From: Micropterus salmoides
Taxonomy: Eukaryota; Chordata; Actinopteri; Centrarchiformes; Centrarchidae
Assembly: GCF_014851395.1 (NCBI RefSeq)
Contig: NW_024040707.1
Coordinates: forward strand, 19,896,457-19,960,456
Direction: 5' to 3'
DNA length: 64,000 nucleotides
Below, piece by piece: positions 1 to 11,769 of the stretch. A model generated the notes under the pieces. The model worked only from the letters and a program-made list of their open reading frames with translations, was not told the DNA's origin and did no database searches. The position numbers and the translations under genes were made by a program. Numbering within the stretch: the stretch's first letter is position 1; each line of letters begins with the position of its first letter.

Positions 1-2532
1 TGATGTAAAAGTCAAAATACTGGTGTATTAAAAAAAACAGACATGTAAAAATATGTGGCATCATTAATTTGCTTTTAAAATAATGTGCACACTTAACTTG
101 CTGGGATTGTCCTTACTTGTTAAATGTGAGAGCTCCCTCTGCTGATGAGATCTGGGATCACAATGGAAAACAATCTTAGATCAGCACATGTAATTAAGAA
201 AAAATCTGCCCACCTGTGATGAATTAAATAGGGGTAAAGGAAACTAAGAATAATCACTGAATGGTTGCAAAACACACTAAACACCACTCTAATGGCTGGT
301 AAAGCATGAGGTGTGTACGAGAATGTGTGTATTTGTGCCCTGAGGTTGATCCACCTTTCTTATGTCGCTGTGGGTGGATAGGAGGGATGGAGGTGTGTGT
401 GTGTGTTTGGGGGGGGATGCCCAGGCAAGGCAGGAGGCTGAAGCTGGGGTAGCCATGGAAACCATTGTATTTCCCTCTCATGTGATTGGTGCTGCTGGCA
501 TGAGCAAGTATCTGCTATTTCTACCATTATTCAACACCTCAGACAAGAGCGCAGTCACAGACAAGCACAAATGCACACAAAACACTTGAAGAACACAATC
601 CTCCATTTCAGTCTTCAAAATGCCTCAGTAGTATCTATATGTTCACATTTTGGATTATAGCATAATAGCCTATATAAAAACTCTCAGTGTGTTATTTCTT
701 GTTTTGTGTCAGTCGTCTTACTACACTGTACTACCAAAACACATTTTAGGGGGAAATGAATAGCTGATACTGTCTTTCTCCTACAGATCATATGATCGAC
801 CACACCCTCTCAACATGAACTAATCAGGGTTTGTGGAGCTGCACTTCCACTAATGAATGAATTCCTCAGGAAATGCACTGCATGAAAGAGAGATGTCACA
901 TACGGATGTGTGGCACAGCCCATTCAAGCAAATTCTGAAGGCGGAATACACAATTTTCAGAGCTTCAACTGAGACAAGAAAACCTAAAAATAAACCCATC
1001 ACTGTACACTGGCTAACAAAGGGAACAGACACAGTAACATAGAGTTGACAGATATATCAGCCACAATTAGTGAAAGTATAATTCACAGAGAAAAAACAGA
1101 GGATGTGAGCAAGAGTAAGCAACAGTGGGCCAACCTGTTTACAAGTGTTTAATCCCAAAATAAAACACCCAAGCTAATGAAATATCACCTAAAATAAAAA
1201 AAGAAAGAAAAAAGACGCTCTCTAATCATCTCATGATATCCATAGATCTACTGTGAAAACTCCCAAACAACTTCATACCTCTCTCTTGTCTTCATAGTAG
1301 AGCCAAGATCGATCCAAACATTAATTAATTAGATGTTTCTGTCTGATATGACTTTTGATGCCAAATAGGTTGTGTATTGTAAGAAGAACAGGCGTAACAA
1401 GCTGCATAGCTTCAGCCTACACCTTTCTCGTCTGTAAAAAATCTTCTGTCTTGTGTTATAGGGTTGTTGTGTTGTTTGGTTAGACATACTTGCATATTTT
1501 CTTGTCTTTTTGGCAAAATTCCTATGTAATTATAAATTATATTATATATTATAGATAAAATTTCAAGATACCCCATATGTACAAATTGATGGATTGAGGT
1601 GTTATATACTTTTTAACTGAAATGAATTGCAAACAGCTCTTAAGCTTCATTCTTTCAGTCCTGACCTGAATATTTTAAAGCTTTACTATCTTGCAACTAA
1701 CAATTATTTCTATTAATAATTAACATGTCAAATATTTATCATCTATGAGATATCCAAACACCCAGTTCTTTGAAACCAAAGTAACATTCAGCCTTGGTAT
1801 AGCCACTTGCAGTCAGGAACCCAAAGATATTCTATGCAAAATAATATAAAACACAAACATCTGCTACTTTTGCTTGTTGTTATTCTTTTCTGCAGGTTGT
1901 CTAGCATTACTTTTTTTTTCTTGTGTGCTGGTTGTCTGACTGGAAATGTTTTTACTCTCCGGTCTCTTGATTTCAACTAGTCTACCTGATTAAATAATAA
2001 CAGAACACCAATATTTGAGAAATGTCACCCAAATGGAGTTAAGACATCAACATCTGAAATGCACAATCCACTGGATCCTACATTTCACACTCCAGTGGTA
2101 AACAAACTCACTTCTCATTAATATTAACCACTGGGATTCTTTTCCTCTCTGCGAATCAATAATCCAGCCTCGTGAGAGGGCTTTTGCCGGATTGTGCATT
2201 GAAGGAGATCTTGGGGGGCTGAGCTTAAGGAGACACAGAATTGGATAAATTCTGATTTGGATTTTCTCTCCTAATTGTTGGCTACTTCTGCACCTGTTAG
2301 TGGGACCTGATGTGACCTGCGGTGACTGAGATCAGTTGGAAGTGGGAAAAGCAGAGACCACCCCTCCATGGGGAGCCCAGAGGAAGTAAGGCACTAAGAC
2401 CCAGTGGAGAGCAGGGAGGCTGGTACTGCCTTCCCAACACGCCGCCTGCCTGTCTGCTCTGCACAGCACTGCAGTTGCCCTGGGTGCATGCTGTAGCCAG
2501 TACATGTGTGTATGAAAGTGTGTGAGGTAGAA

Positions 2533-2534
<2 letters not shown>

Positions 2535-2608
<74 letters not shown>
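2535..2608 (+). repeat. (GT)n microsatellite
   Basis: About 74 bp of GT dinucleotides with one TT interruption near 2566. It is the first of three GT tracts within 460 bp. Confidence 0.97.
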
Positions 2609-2609
<1 letters not shown>

Positions 2610-2745
2610 TAGTCTTTATCCATCGCAGGCTGGACGAAAAAAGAGCCCTCCACTCATTTTTTGTTTTTGTTTCTTCCATCTCCCGTCTGCTCCAGCTCTG
2701 CCTCTCCCACCTCGATCAAAGACCTAGAAGAGAGCTGAGAGAAGC

Positions 2746-2748
<3 letters not shown>

Positions 2749-2812
<64 letters not shown>
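2749..2812 (+). repeat. (GT)n microsatellite
   Basis: An uninterrupted run of about 32 GT units, followed directly by the purine-rich minisatellite at 2821. Confidence 0.97.
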
Positions 2813-2813
<1 letters not shown>

Positions 2814-2820
2814 TGTGTTT

Positions 2821-2868
2821 GAAGGGATGGAGAAGGGATGGAGAGGGGATGGAGAGGGGATGGGGGGG
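2821..2868 (+). repeat. GGGATGGAGA purine minisatellite
   Basis: Four imperfect copies of a 10-11 bp unit (GGGATGGAGA/GGGGATGGAGA) ending in a G run. The strand is nearly all purine. Confidence 0.85.
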
Positions 2869-2965
2869 CAGTCAGCTTGGTTGGGTGGGAGGTGATAACA
2901 AGATGAAAGGGTCCAGGTGAGGAGGAGACACAGGAGCGACCCTCTCCTCTCTCCCCCATCTCTTC

Positions 2966-2997
2966 TGTGTGTGTGTGTGTGTGTGTGTGCGTGTGTG
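2966..2997 (+). repeat. (GT)n microsatellite
   Basis: About 16 GT units with one GC interruption. It is the third tract of the cluster. Confidence 0.95.
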
Positions 2998-3044
2998 TTT
3001 GTGTGACGTGGTGTGTCAGTGTGTGTTTGCTGTGTGTGTTGGAG

Positions 3045-3119
3045 AGAGAGCAAAACACTCTGCTCTCCTTCAGTAGACCGTGAACCTGCGCTGGAGGAAG
3101 CAGCCCTCTCCAGACTGAG
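3045..3119 (+). other. Possible untranslated first exon of gpr61 (donor at 3120)
   Basis: A sequence without simple repeat ends in GACTGAG followed by GTATGT, a strong donor. A plausible acceptor (TTTGTTTCAG) lies at 5180-5189, upstream of the gpr61 coding exon. Spliced 5' leaders are common for GPCR genes with a single coding exon. The 5' end is arbitrary because I cannot see the transcription start. This is inference from splice motifs only. Confidence 0.25.
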
Positions 3120-5189
3120 GTATGTCACCAACTTATCATCAACACACATCTCCACACATACCTGCACTGTTAGCAGAGTGTCAGGGGAGATGTGTGTGTT
3201 TTTGGGGTGGAAGTTAGGATGCTGGAAAGGTGGGACAAGGGTAAAATCTCTAGAGCCTGTACTTTCTTTCATCATGTCACACATCACATTATCTTTGTGT
3301 ATCCATGTAAAAGGACATGATTTTTGGAAAGAGAAACCTTCTTTCATGTATGTTCATTTAAACCCCTGACTTGTATATTGCTGCTGAGGAGTGTTTTGAA
3401 ACATACAATTCAACAACGGGCTAGTTTTCTACTCGCAGTAAATACCATGTCATGTGCATATTATAAGGTCATATGGTTCCCAGTCGGCAGACGGAGAGAT
3501 TCTGCTGCAACCTTAGACTCTAGCTTTTTTTGAGAATTAGTTTGGAGCGTCTGAGGCAGAGCTTGATGATAAATACTACTAAATACTATGCTCATTGATT
3601 TGATTACATTAAACGGGAGACTGTGCTGCATGTAAGCCACTAGATCCATATTTTTCTCTTTATTTGCTTACTTGCTTGTTTGTGCAGTTTTGACTTGATA
3701 AACTTGACTTTAAAACAGCTTACAGGCAAGTTTTTTCCAATTTGGATGCTTTTAATTTGATTTTTTTGCGAAGTAAAAAGCTCTTTGAGGGACTGGAACA
3801 TTTCACTTCAGGGAGTTGTGGTCCTTTGGAGGAAGAATTTAAATTATGGTGACACCACAGAGCAATGAAACAATCAATGATGATTAGGCTAAGAATCTCC
3901 TGAGGGCTGCTCCACAGATGTTGCTAGATCTTAGCTGAGCTATTGTTTATTGGTTAATTTTTAGGCTGAAGGTGACTGTAACACCTTGACCTATTCAACA
4001 AAGGCCACCTACTTATGCCTGCATCTTTCAGATGATTGTTGAGCTTGATGTGCGTAGGTGGGCAGGAAAAGAAGAGGCGCCTTGCAGGGATGAAGCCTGC
4101 AGCATATGTAAATGTACCAGAGGGTCAGTGTTCATTTCATGACAGTAAACACAGCACATGGCCTCTTTACTACTCCACTGGCCACGCAAACACTTATACT
4201 TAACTGCTGAAGGTGCACCATTCACATGAATTTTAGATAATAATTTACTATAGCTAAGTTTTGTTCAGAAGAGCGCTGTTAAGAATCAACAACTGAACAG
4301 TCATTCAGTCTTTCAAAATGTTTTTTCGTGTATATTAGAAACCCATTGGAAGCCTAACATTTTATATTTTTCATGTCATGATTTTACTAATGTGAAAAGT
4401 GTTTATCGATCTTTTCCTTCCCATTACTTCAGACAGCACGGAGCTCTGTAATGCTGAGTTTTGCAGTTTATTTATTTGCTCATCCAGTTTATTTCTTGAC
4501 TCTGTTAAGGGGGACATATGGTCCACGCTGCACTTTTAGCTTCCCCTTAGGGCACTGGCTGCCCTGAAAACACACATCTAAGAATGCAGATGTCAAGTAT
4601 GTAGCATATTACAGCCCTGGCTGCAAGAGAGTACAGACTACATCAAGTCTGATGGCTTTGCAGCTGTTGCACAAGAGTAATACATCTCACCATGCAAACT
4701 TCCGATAAGGATCAAAGCAACAGAAATAATGCCATGTTTTACAAATGACTACATTTAAAGCCAATTTCTGCATTTTGATATAAGTGACAAATATCAGATT
4801 GTTTGCAGGGTCCCCGGTTTTGTCTGCTTTGATTTGTCTTTAGATGAGTGGATAAAACAAGAGGATTATAGTGTCTGTATTTGCATTAACAGTATATTAG
4901 CTTGATGGATTTTCTCTCCATCATTTGCAGAATGTATTTATAGACTGAGCAAAATGATTTAGGGGAAGTTGTCTTATTTTCAGACTACAACCAGCAACCC
5001 TACATATTTCATCAATGTCTTTTTGCCCTTGTAAATGTAGTTTACTGACCCACATATATTGTATACCTTTCAAACTAGTATTAGAATAATAGTATTATTA
5101 GGCAGTGGTCATCATGAGCATGCTGTGAAATCAAAATCTTTACTTTCAAACACTGCCCACTATTAAACAGGACTATCTCTTTGTTTCAG

Positions 5190-5432
5190 ATATTTCTAAC
5201 TGAAGCTGATATAGGAGAGAGAAGGACACATTCTCCAAATTTACAAGGAATTAAGTGAAACCTCCAGTGATCATCTGCTGGGCTCCAGGCTAAAGTCTAC
5301 AGGGGTCAGGGCCTGTACAGCCCCATGACAAACACTGCTGCCTGAGCCTCTCAGTGACACCCTATGACAGGGGAGGATGGGTGATGGGCCCGTGAAATTC
5401 AGCGGCCTCTCTCCTGCTTATCCCATCCTCTC
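5190..5432 (+). promoter_or_regulatory. gpr61: gpr61 5' leader with three upstream ORFs
   Basis: The region runs from a candidate acceptor (TTTGTTTCAG, ending 5189) to the gpr61 start codon. It contains three upstream AUG frames. Two are six-codon ORFs, at 5325-5345 and 5364-5384. The third opens at 5377 with A at -3 and G at +4 and overlaps the main start, ending at 5529. The main AUG at 5433 has C at -3. If this region is in the mRNA, translation of the receptor is probably restrained. No transcript evidence is available to me. Confidence 0.45.
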
Positions 5433-6851
5433 ATGGAGCATCCTGTTAGACCGAGCCCCTCCTGGAACACTTCTCTCTCTGGCCTCCCCACATTTCCAGC
5501 CTCACTACACCCAAATATCTCTAACGTGACACCGCCCATCACAAGTATCCGGGGTGGGGTCGATCTGAACCAGTCCTTGGCACTGTGTGCTATGCTCGTC
5601 ATGGATGTGCTGGCAGTTGTGGGGAACTTGGCCGTGATGATTGTCATCACCAAAACGCCGCACCTGCGCAAGTTTGCCTTTGTGTTCCACCTCTGTCTGG
5701 TGGACCTGCTGGCAGCGCTGTTTTTGATGCCCTTGGGGATGCTGTCAGACCGAATCCTGGTGGACGAGGCTCTGTGCCGGAGCTACCTCTGCCTGAGTGT
5801 GTGTCTAGTGAGTGCTGCCATCCTCACCATATGTGCCATCAACGTGGAACGCTATTACTACATCGTCCACCCCATGCGTCATGAGGTCAAGATGACATTG
5901 GGGGTGGTGGTGATGGTACTAGTGGGAATCTGGATTAAAGCCATTGTCATGTCAGTGCTGCCTCTCCTAGGATGGCTGCTCCAGGGGAACCAGGTTCCGG
6001 GGGCTCCTTCGGTCATCATTCGTGGTCAGAGACACTGCTCCCTCCACTGGACGGGAGGCAGGACCATGCGGCTGCTTTTCATGGTCTTTTTTACATGCAT
6101 CTATTTCCTGTGCCCTGTGCTGATCATTTTGGTGGTCTACTGCAACATGTTCAAGGTGGCGCGAGTTGCAGCCATGCAGCATGGCCCCCTTCCCACTTGG
6201 ATGGACTTGCCGCGACAACGGTCCGAGTCCATCAGCAGCCACTCCACCATGGCAGCCAGCCTTGGGGGCACTGGCGCCCGCACCACCCCTCAAAGGACCT
6301 TCAGTGGCGGGAAGGCCGCAGTGGTCCTGGTGGCAGTGGGTGGCCAGTTCCTTTTCTGCTGGCTGCCATATTTTTCCTTCCATTTCTACTCGGCTGTTGT
6401 GTCTACCTCTCCTGCTTCGCTGGCCCAGCTCGAGGACGTGGTTACATGGATTGGCTATTTCTGCTTCACCTCCAACCCCTTCTTCTATGGCTGCCTAAAC
6501 CGGCAGATTCGTGAGGAGCTGGGCCGCCACCTGGCTTGCCTCTTCAAGCGGGTCGGGCCCGGCGAAGGGGAGCAGCTGCCCAGCCGCGAGGCCTCTATTG
6601 AGGAGAACTTTATGCAGTTCCTTCAGGGCACTGGATGCAATCTGGAGCCCTGCAACTCGCACAGCAGAGTGAGCCTGGAGGAGTCAGAGACTGAGGGCCT
6701 TCAGGAATCAGCTGTTCAGCAGAACACGCCAGCTGACTTCCACATCCCAGGGCAGATCCTTGACGAAACCTCAGAGTTCATACAGCGGCAACAGCTGAAC
6801 AATGAGCTACATGTATCAGAGAACTTTTTCAAAACTGTACCAGAACTGTAG
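5433..6851 (+). CDS. gpr61: G-protein coupled receptor 61 (orphan class A GPCR)
   Basis: This single-exon, 472-residue protein is a seven-transmembrane rhodopsin-class receptor of the plasma membrane. The N-terminus carries four N-glycosylation sequons (Asn12, 28, 31, 46). TM1 is about residues 47-73. The TM3 cysteine is Cys115 and its ECL2 partner is Cys202. TM3 ends in ERY (139-141) instead of DRY. TM6 has FCWLPYF (308-314) and TM7 has NPFFY (348-352) instead of NPxxY. Stretches such as KFAFVFHLCLVDLLAAL, AAMQHGPLPTW, TWIGYFCFTSNPFFYGCLN and SIEENFMQFLQGTGC match mammalian GPR61 as I know it. The acidic tail with IPGQILDETSEF is also GPR61-like. GPR61 is an orphan biogenic-amine-type receptor, reported as constitutively active towards cAMP in mammals. 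The start at 5433 is the only AUG that gives a full N-terminus. The downstream gnai3-gnat2-ampd2 order supports orthology. Confidence 0.96.
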   Translation: MEHPVRPSPSWNTSLSGLPTFPASLHPNISNVTPPITSIRGGVDLNQSLALCAMLVMDVLAVVGNLAVMIVITKTPHLRKFAFVFHLCLVDLLAALFLMPLGMLSDRILVDEALCRSYLCLSVCLVSAAILTICAINVERYYYIVHPMRHEVKMTLGVVVMVLVGIWIKAIVMSVLPLLGWLLQGNQVPGAPSVIIRGQRHCSLHWTGGRTMRLLFMVFFTCIYFLCPVLIILVVYCNMFKVARVAAMQHGPLPTWMDLPRQRSESISSHSTMAASLGGTGARTTPQRTFSGGKAAVVLVAVGGQFLFCWLPYFSFHFYSAVVSTSPASLAQLEDVVTWIGYFCFTSNPFFYGCLNRQIREELGRHLACLFKRVGPGEGEQLPSREASIEENFMQFLQGTGCNLEPCNSHSRVSLEESETEGLQESAVQQNTPADFHIPGQILDETSEFIQRQQLNNELHVSENFFKTVPEL

Positions 6852-6878
6852 CTGCCTCTCAAGTCTCTTTTGGCATCC

Positions 6879-6884
6879 AATAAA
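6879..6884 (+). terminator. gpr61: gpr61 polyadenylation signal AATAAA
   Basis: A canonical AATAAA sits 28 bp after the stop codon, followed by T-rich sequence. If it is used, the 3' UTR is unusually short. Later A/T-rich sequence could hold alternative sites. Confidence 0.55.
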
Positions 6885-9510
6885 TATGCTTAGTTGTATT
6901 CATATTTTCTCCAATTTGTTGAATTAATTAATTTCTTGTTCATGCTACAACAGTGCTTTTAAGCTAAAAATCCATTGAACTGCAAAGCATGGTATCTTCG
7001 TGGGAGAATTTAAATTATGTAGACCAACAGTCATGACGCTACCGCATTACATGTTTTAAGAGCCATACAGTGTCAGGCTGTTTCTGTGTGATGTTAGCAG
7101 ATGGACAAGATAAACCCTTGTTGTGTTAATCACGGGTCAAGGCTGTGACAAACATCACATAAACATAAAGAAGTGCTAACACTCTGGGCGAGCAAAAACT
7201 TCAGGGGAACACAGTTATCACAGTTCAAGGAAGCCAAGAAGAAAATTTTTTAGTTTAGCATTCCTTTAAAGCTTAAGTCATTCGGCCCTCATTAAAAGTT
7301 GGGCTCTCCATCAGACATTAGAATCTGATTTACAGCATCAATGAGTCATAACACATCATGGGGATTACATCAAAAAATGATTAATTTAATTCAACTAGCG
7401 TTGAATGTTTCCTCATTTTTGTGTTTTAATACTTGAATCCCTTGACAATCATTTCAAATTGACTCAATGATACAAGCAGGTTCTCTATGACCAGATCTTT
7501 GATTTGATTAGTAATCAAACCATAAAAAAAAACTCCATCAAAGTGTAATTTTGTAGGACTTTCAATTGGAAGAAAAACAATGTGAGGAAAATGAGGAAGA
7601 GGTAAAAGTAAAGGTTGTCAGTTATTGAAGCTGTCCTTGCCAGCTGTTTGGAAGCTGTTTGTTTAGCCACTAAAGTAAAGATCTGTTTCCATCAAAGTGT
7701 ATTTATTCTACTTTCACATCTCCTACCGCCAAGGACTTTATGCAAAATGTGTTGCTTTTCCATGTAGAAAAGAGTGAATATTCAGAGCCATTTAACACAA
7801 ATGCCTTTCCTTTTGAAATATTCATTGTGTTTAAAAGGATCATATTTTACAGCTGGTGCTGCTGGTGGTATTTATAATAAACAGGCTGACACACCAGCGT
7901 ATTTTTAACCATTTTCCAGGGACATTATTATCATGTTATCTGTTCTTAGTCTTGTGATTATCACCTCCTCACCAAAATCATCTCACATTGGTAGACTCGT
8001 GATTCAACCCCCTTCCACTCAAAGAAAAACATTGTGACTGGTTTAATTTGTGTGACAGCGATGGGTTTAAAGATTTAAGCTTTGCAAAAACATCGGCTAC
8101 TGCACATGATGACTGTCAATTTGTTGAAATAAGGCGTGGATAAATTCAGACATGGCCCCCATTACCCCGAGATGTCGGTGCTGTTTACAGGTAAACACAG
8201 GAGAGGTGTGAGCACTCTTGTGTTTGTGCTATAAACAAGCAGGCTTGTTGTGGCTACTCAGCACACAGGTGAGACAATGCTTACACATGGCAAGCTTTGC
8301 CTGTGGCCTCATTTGGAAGACAGTGAAGATACTTTCTCCGATCTCAGGTGGAAACAGTTTGCACAAGTCACACAAGCAGTGACAAATGTTCCAAAGAAAA
8401 TTACAAGGCACAATTCTCTTTTTATACTTGCTCTTTCTTGCTGCCTTCATTTATTTTGGACTGCCTCATACCGGGCTGTTGGCATGATCACAAGACACTG
8501 AACACAAGGCGTCCAGGGGAGGGTCATATTTTGCTGGGAGTCAGAACAAAAAAAAGGTCCCTTTGTCAGGGGGAGACATAGTGTTCTTAATTTTATTGCG
8601 ATATGACTTTGTAGCGGATTCTTTTTCAGATGGGGTCATCATGTCATCTTGTTTTAAAGTGTTTTTTTGTGTCTGAAGATGGTGCAGAAATGTGAGGCCC
8701 AAATTTTAGTTACACAAAAAATCCAGTACAATTGTGACCACAAGACAAAATCACTGCCATAATCCTTAATGTTCTACAATATGCATGCATTTTTATTGTA
8801 TTTTTATTAGTTATATCAACACTGCAACAGTTATTAAACTTTATGTAACAAAATAACATAAAACCACCTTGATTGATTACACCAGTGTTCTGGAACAATG
8901 GTTTAATCTCTTTCGATAATCTGAGATCTTACTCATTGAGCATTATTGATCATCTGCTCTTTAAAATGTTGTAATAAAGTCAGTAATATTTAACACAGAC
9001 TGGGGTCATTACAAAGCCCCTTGTGCTGAGTGTACAACAATCCACCATTCCATTCAGCTGGATTTCTGTAGCAGCAAAATTGTCCCAACCAATCTGATTA
9101 AATGCTGTAAGCTCAGTGTCTGCTACCATCTGTTGATTACAAGGACGGAGAAATAAGCTGTTTTGAAGGTGAATGGCAGATAATATTCCCCGCTTTAGGA
9201 ACATTCATAGACATTGTTTTTACAGTTTTTTCATGTCAAGACGTTCTTTTTCCTCTCTCTATCTTTTTGTACCTGAGCTGAAAAGACTGTTTTAATTCTT
9301 AATTATTGGGGTTTGTTTTCCCCTTGTAAAGATGTCCCTGCGCAGTAGTTACCCAAATGATTAAAGACACAGCAAGAATATTAACTAGAGTTTCGTGGTT
9401 GTTGTCGTAGTTTCCAGATATTTTAGGATCAATAACTGCATCTATCACATGATCAATCCCATCAACCATCTCTTTCTCTCCTGCCCTCCCAGTTGCCTCA
9501 TGCTCTCTGC

Positions 9511-9546
<36 letters not shown>

Positions 9547-10940
9547 TGTTGGCGAGGGTGCACAGGGGGGGCAGGGATGCAGCGTCACAGAGGGGAAATG
9601 AGGCACTAAGAACAGGATGAAAGAGGAGTGACATTTGAAGGAAGGCAGAATGCTGAAGCTCGTCAGTAGGGGAGATGTTGTGAACGACACTGTAATGCTC
9701 AATTACTTACTAACACCTACCACCGCTGACCAGGCTCTGCATAATCCAATCCATACACTAAATGTCCAAAATATTCATTAAGTGCACTGATGAGGAACAA
9801 TCCAAGCCATTATCCCTTAGTGATTTCAAATATGAATCTTAAATCTAGTGAAAAAATATAAATGTACAGTTGAGGAAATACAAGGAATAGAAGAATATTC
9901 ATGTGCATTGTGCAAATAAATCCCCTTTGTCCCCTTTGTTTATAATGCACATCTAAAGCGTTTTTTGGAGGTAAAATTTCAATTTTAGCATAGTTGCAGT
10001 TGTTTTTCACAAGGAAAAAATCCAAACTCCACCATCAACAGCAACAGCAGCACCCAATTGGTTCATCGTATATTTTCTGATTACCCTGATTTTCTTTCTT
10101 GTGCTGCTCCCCATCAGACAGAGTGACTCATAGCTTTCATGTTTTGCAGCGGAGGGTGCCTCCCACAGCGCAGAGAAACAGTTCAAACAGCCTGACCTTT
10201 CTGACAGGCTACCACACGCCCAGGGAAAGTGCTCAAGCACAGATACCACCACTAGGTCCCTCTAGAGGGCCACTGGGTGCACTGCACAGTCATTCAGTGG
10301 ATGGGTCGGGTGTGTTTCTTATAAACCAAACAGCTAAAGTGAGAGCTGTGATCATTTAAGGTGCAACAAATGGGTGTGCAGCTCCCAGAGCAGCAACTAA
10401 AATCAAAGAAAACATGTGCATCTGTGAATATGGGGACTGTCTGCAGGGAAAAGTCTTCCTCCCTGGATCAGAGATAAACTCAATCACATGAATTTCTCAC
10501 TTCCAATTGGTGACTTCTGTCAGTGCTGAAGGGTTTGTTTGGCAGGAGGAGCAGAAGACTGGAGGTGATCAGGCTAAAGAAGCAAAGTTAGAGATTATAT
10601 TTATACTAAAGACATAGTGTATTGTGGTTCCAAAAGGTGAGTGTCTGGGGACCTTCAAAGGGTTTCGATGAGTCTATAATGAGCTGTCACTAATAGTAAT
10701 ATGCCGTTTTTTAATAACTTTCCTGGTCCTGGAATTAAATGTCAAAATTTTTACTTATCTACATTTACTCTCTTTATGATATGATTGTGCCCCTTTCTAT
10801 AAGGTATCCCTTATAAAGGGTTTATAAGTTGTAAGAAATGGCTTTAATAATGGTAAATAAAAAATGTACTAATGCTTTATAGTTCAGTTACAAGCATCAA
10901 CAACAAGATCACATTTTTGGGTTGTGAAAATTCCCTTTTG
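6885..10940. other. Intergenic DNA between gpr61 and the gypsy remnants
   Basis: About 4 kb of AT-rich sequence without coding potential or a repeat family I recognise, apart from the GT microsatellite at 9514. Short open frames here lack homology I can see and have frequent flanking stops. Confidence 0.6.
9514..9545 (+). repeat. (GT)n microsatellite
   Basis: About 16 GT units, followed by a G-rich segment (GGTGTTGGCGAGGG). Confidence 0.95.
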
Positions 10941-11566
10941 TGTTATGCGACAGGACAGAACGGACCCAAACGCAACTCAGTGGGAAGGAGGTTTATTGAG
11001 AGATTACAGAGGGGCTAGAGAAGAGGAGATGGAGGTGAGGTGGACGCCGGGGGACGTGGACACAGAGGAACGAGGAGCAGGCGAGGATCAGGGGGAGCCG
11101 GGAGGGCGCCGTGGAGGAAGCCCGAGAGGAGAGGACCGGAGGACGAGCCTAGCCAACTGAACGGAGGACTAGGGAGAGTGAACCTGGGGTGGAAAGCAGA
11201 AAGACAGGGTTAAACACAGGAAATAACCAGGGGCTGGAAAACTGAGATCTCTTCTGGAGTTAATCGGAGCTTGAGCGAGGTTGGCACCAGGTTGGGAGCA
11301 ACGATGATCAAGCGAAGATGGTGTGGAGAACCGGGGTTGATATACGGGCAGGGATGAGGTTGATTACTGGCAGGTGTGGCAGGCTGGGGAGGTTGCTGAC
11401 GAGGTGCAGGTGCGGGTCGTTGGCTGGGCTCAGGAGCGGAGGGAGAGAGAGAGGAGGAGAACACAGGGAGGCAGGCAAAGTACAGGAGAGCAAAACAGTG
11501 GGAGAAATAAAACAAGAAAAAAAACCAAACAGGACACTCACCGTCAGCCGGGCTGTCCCCACAACA
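10941..11566 (-). mobile_element. Solo LTR of a Ty3/gypsy retrotransposon (minus orientation)
   Basis: The 626-bp unit begins TGTTATGCGACAGGACAG and ends CCCCACAACA. On the minus strand it is a TGTTGTGG...CATAACA LTR, with a TATAT motif and an AATAAACC polyadenylation signal near its 3' end. Its minus strand is clearly homologous to the plus-strand LTR at 12994-13714: both share the CCCGGCT start, GTACTTTGCCTGCCTCCCTG, the TATATCAACCCCG region and the terminal GTTGCGTTTGGGTCCG. No internal region is attached, so it is a solo LTR. The flanking pentamers TTTTG and TTTAG differ at one base, compatible with an old 5-bp target duplication. Confidence 0.85.
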
Positions 11567-11769
11567 TTTAGTTGCTTTTAAACCTTTCTATTTTGAGAAA
11601 TTATACTCACAAATGTTGGTTAACTATGAAAGAAAAATGCTTAAAATGTTCGTCATGTAAGTACATTCGCTGTAAGTGTTCACACACAACGCGAGAAGGC
11701 GATTAGAACCCGCAAAAATTGGCTTGAGTTGGAAATGTTCAACTCATGCAAAGGCCTTTGCGTTGCCTT

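Larger units (their letters stand above)
1..5189. other. Intergenic / 5' flank of gpr61
   Basis: No convincing coding exon is visible on either strand. The stretch is AT-rich with stops in all frames. The only long open frames lie in GT/CA runs and are simple-repeat artefacts. It holds three GT microsatellites and a short GGGATGGAGA-type minisatellite between 2535 and 2997, and a possible untranslated exon ending at 3119 (listed separately). The rest shows no recognisable repeat. Confidence 0.6.

Noticed and set aside
2332..3347. Long open frames on both strands through the GT tracts
   Set aside because: They translate to Cys-Val, His-Thr or similar dipeptide runs. They exist only because GT repeats lack stop codons.
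5967..6514. Open frames antisense to and in other frames of gpr61
   Set aside because: They are GC-rich shadows of a real coding exon and show no domain or homology.
8229..8581. Overlapping open frames of 73-83 codons
   Set aside because: There is no start context, splice signals or similarity, and both strands are equally open. This is chance.
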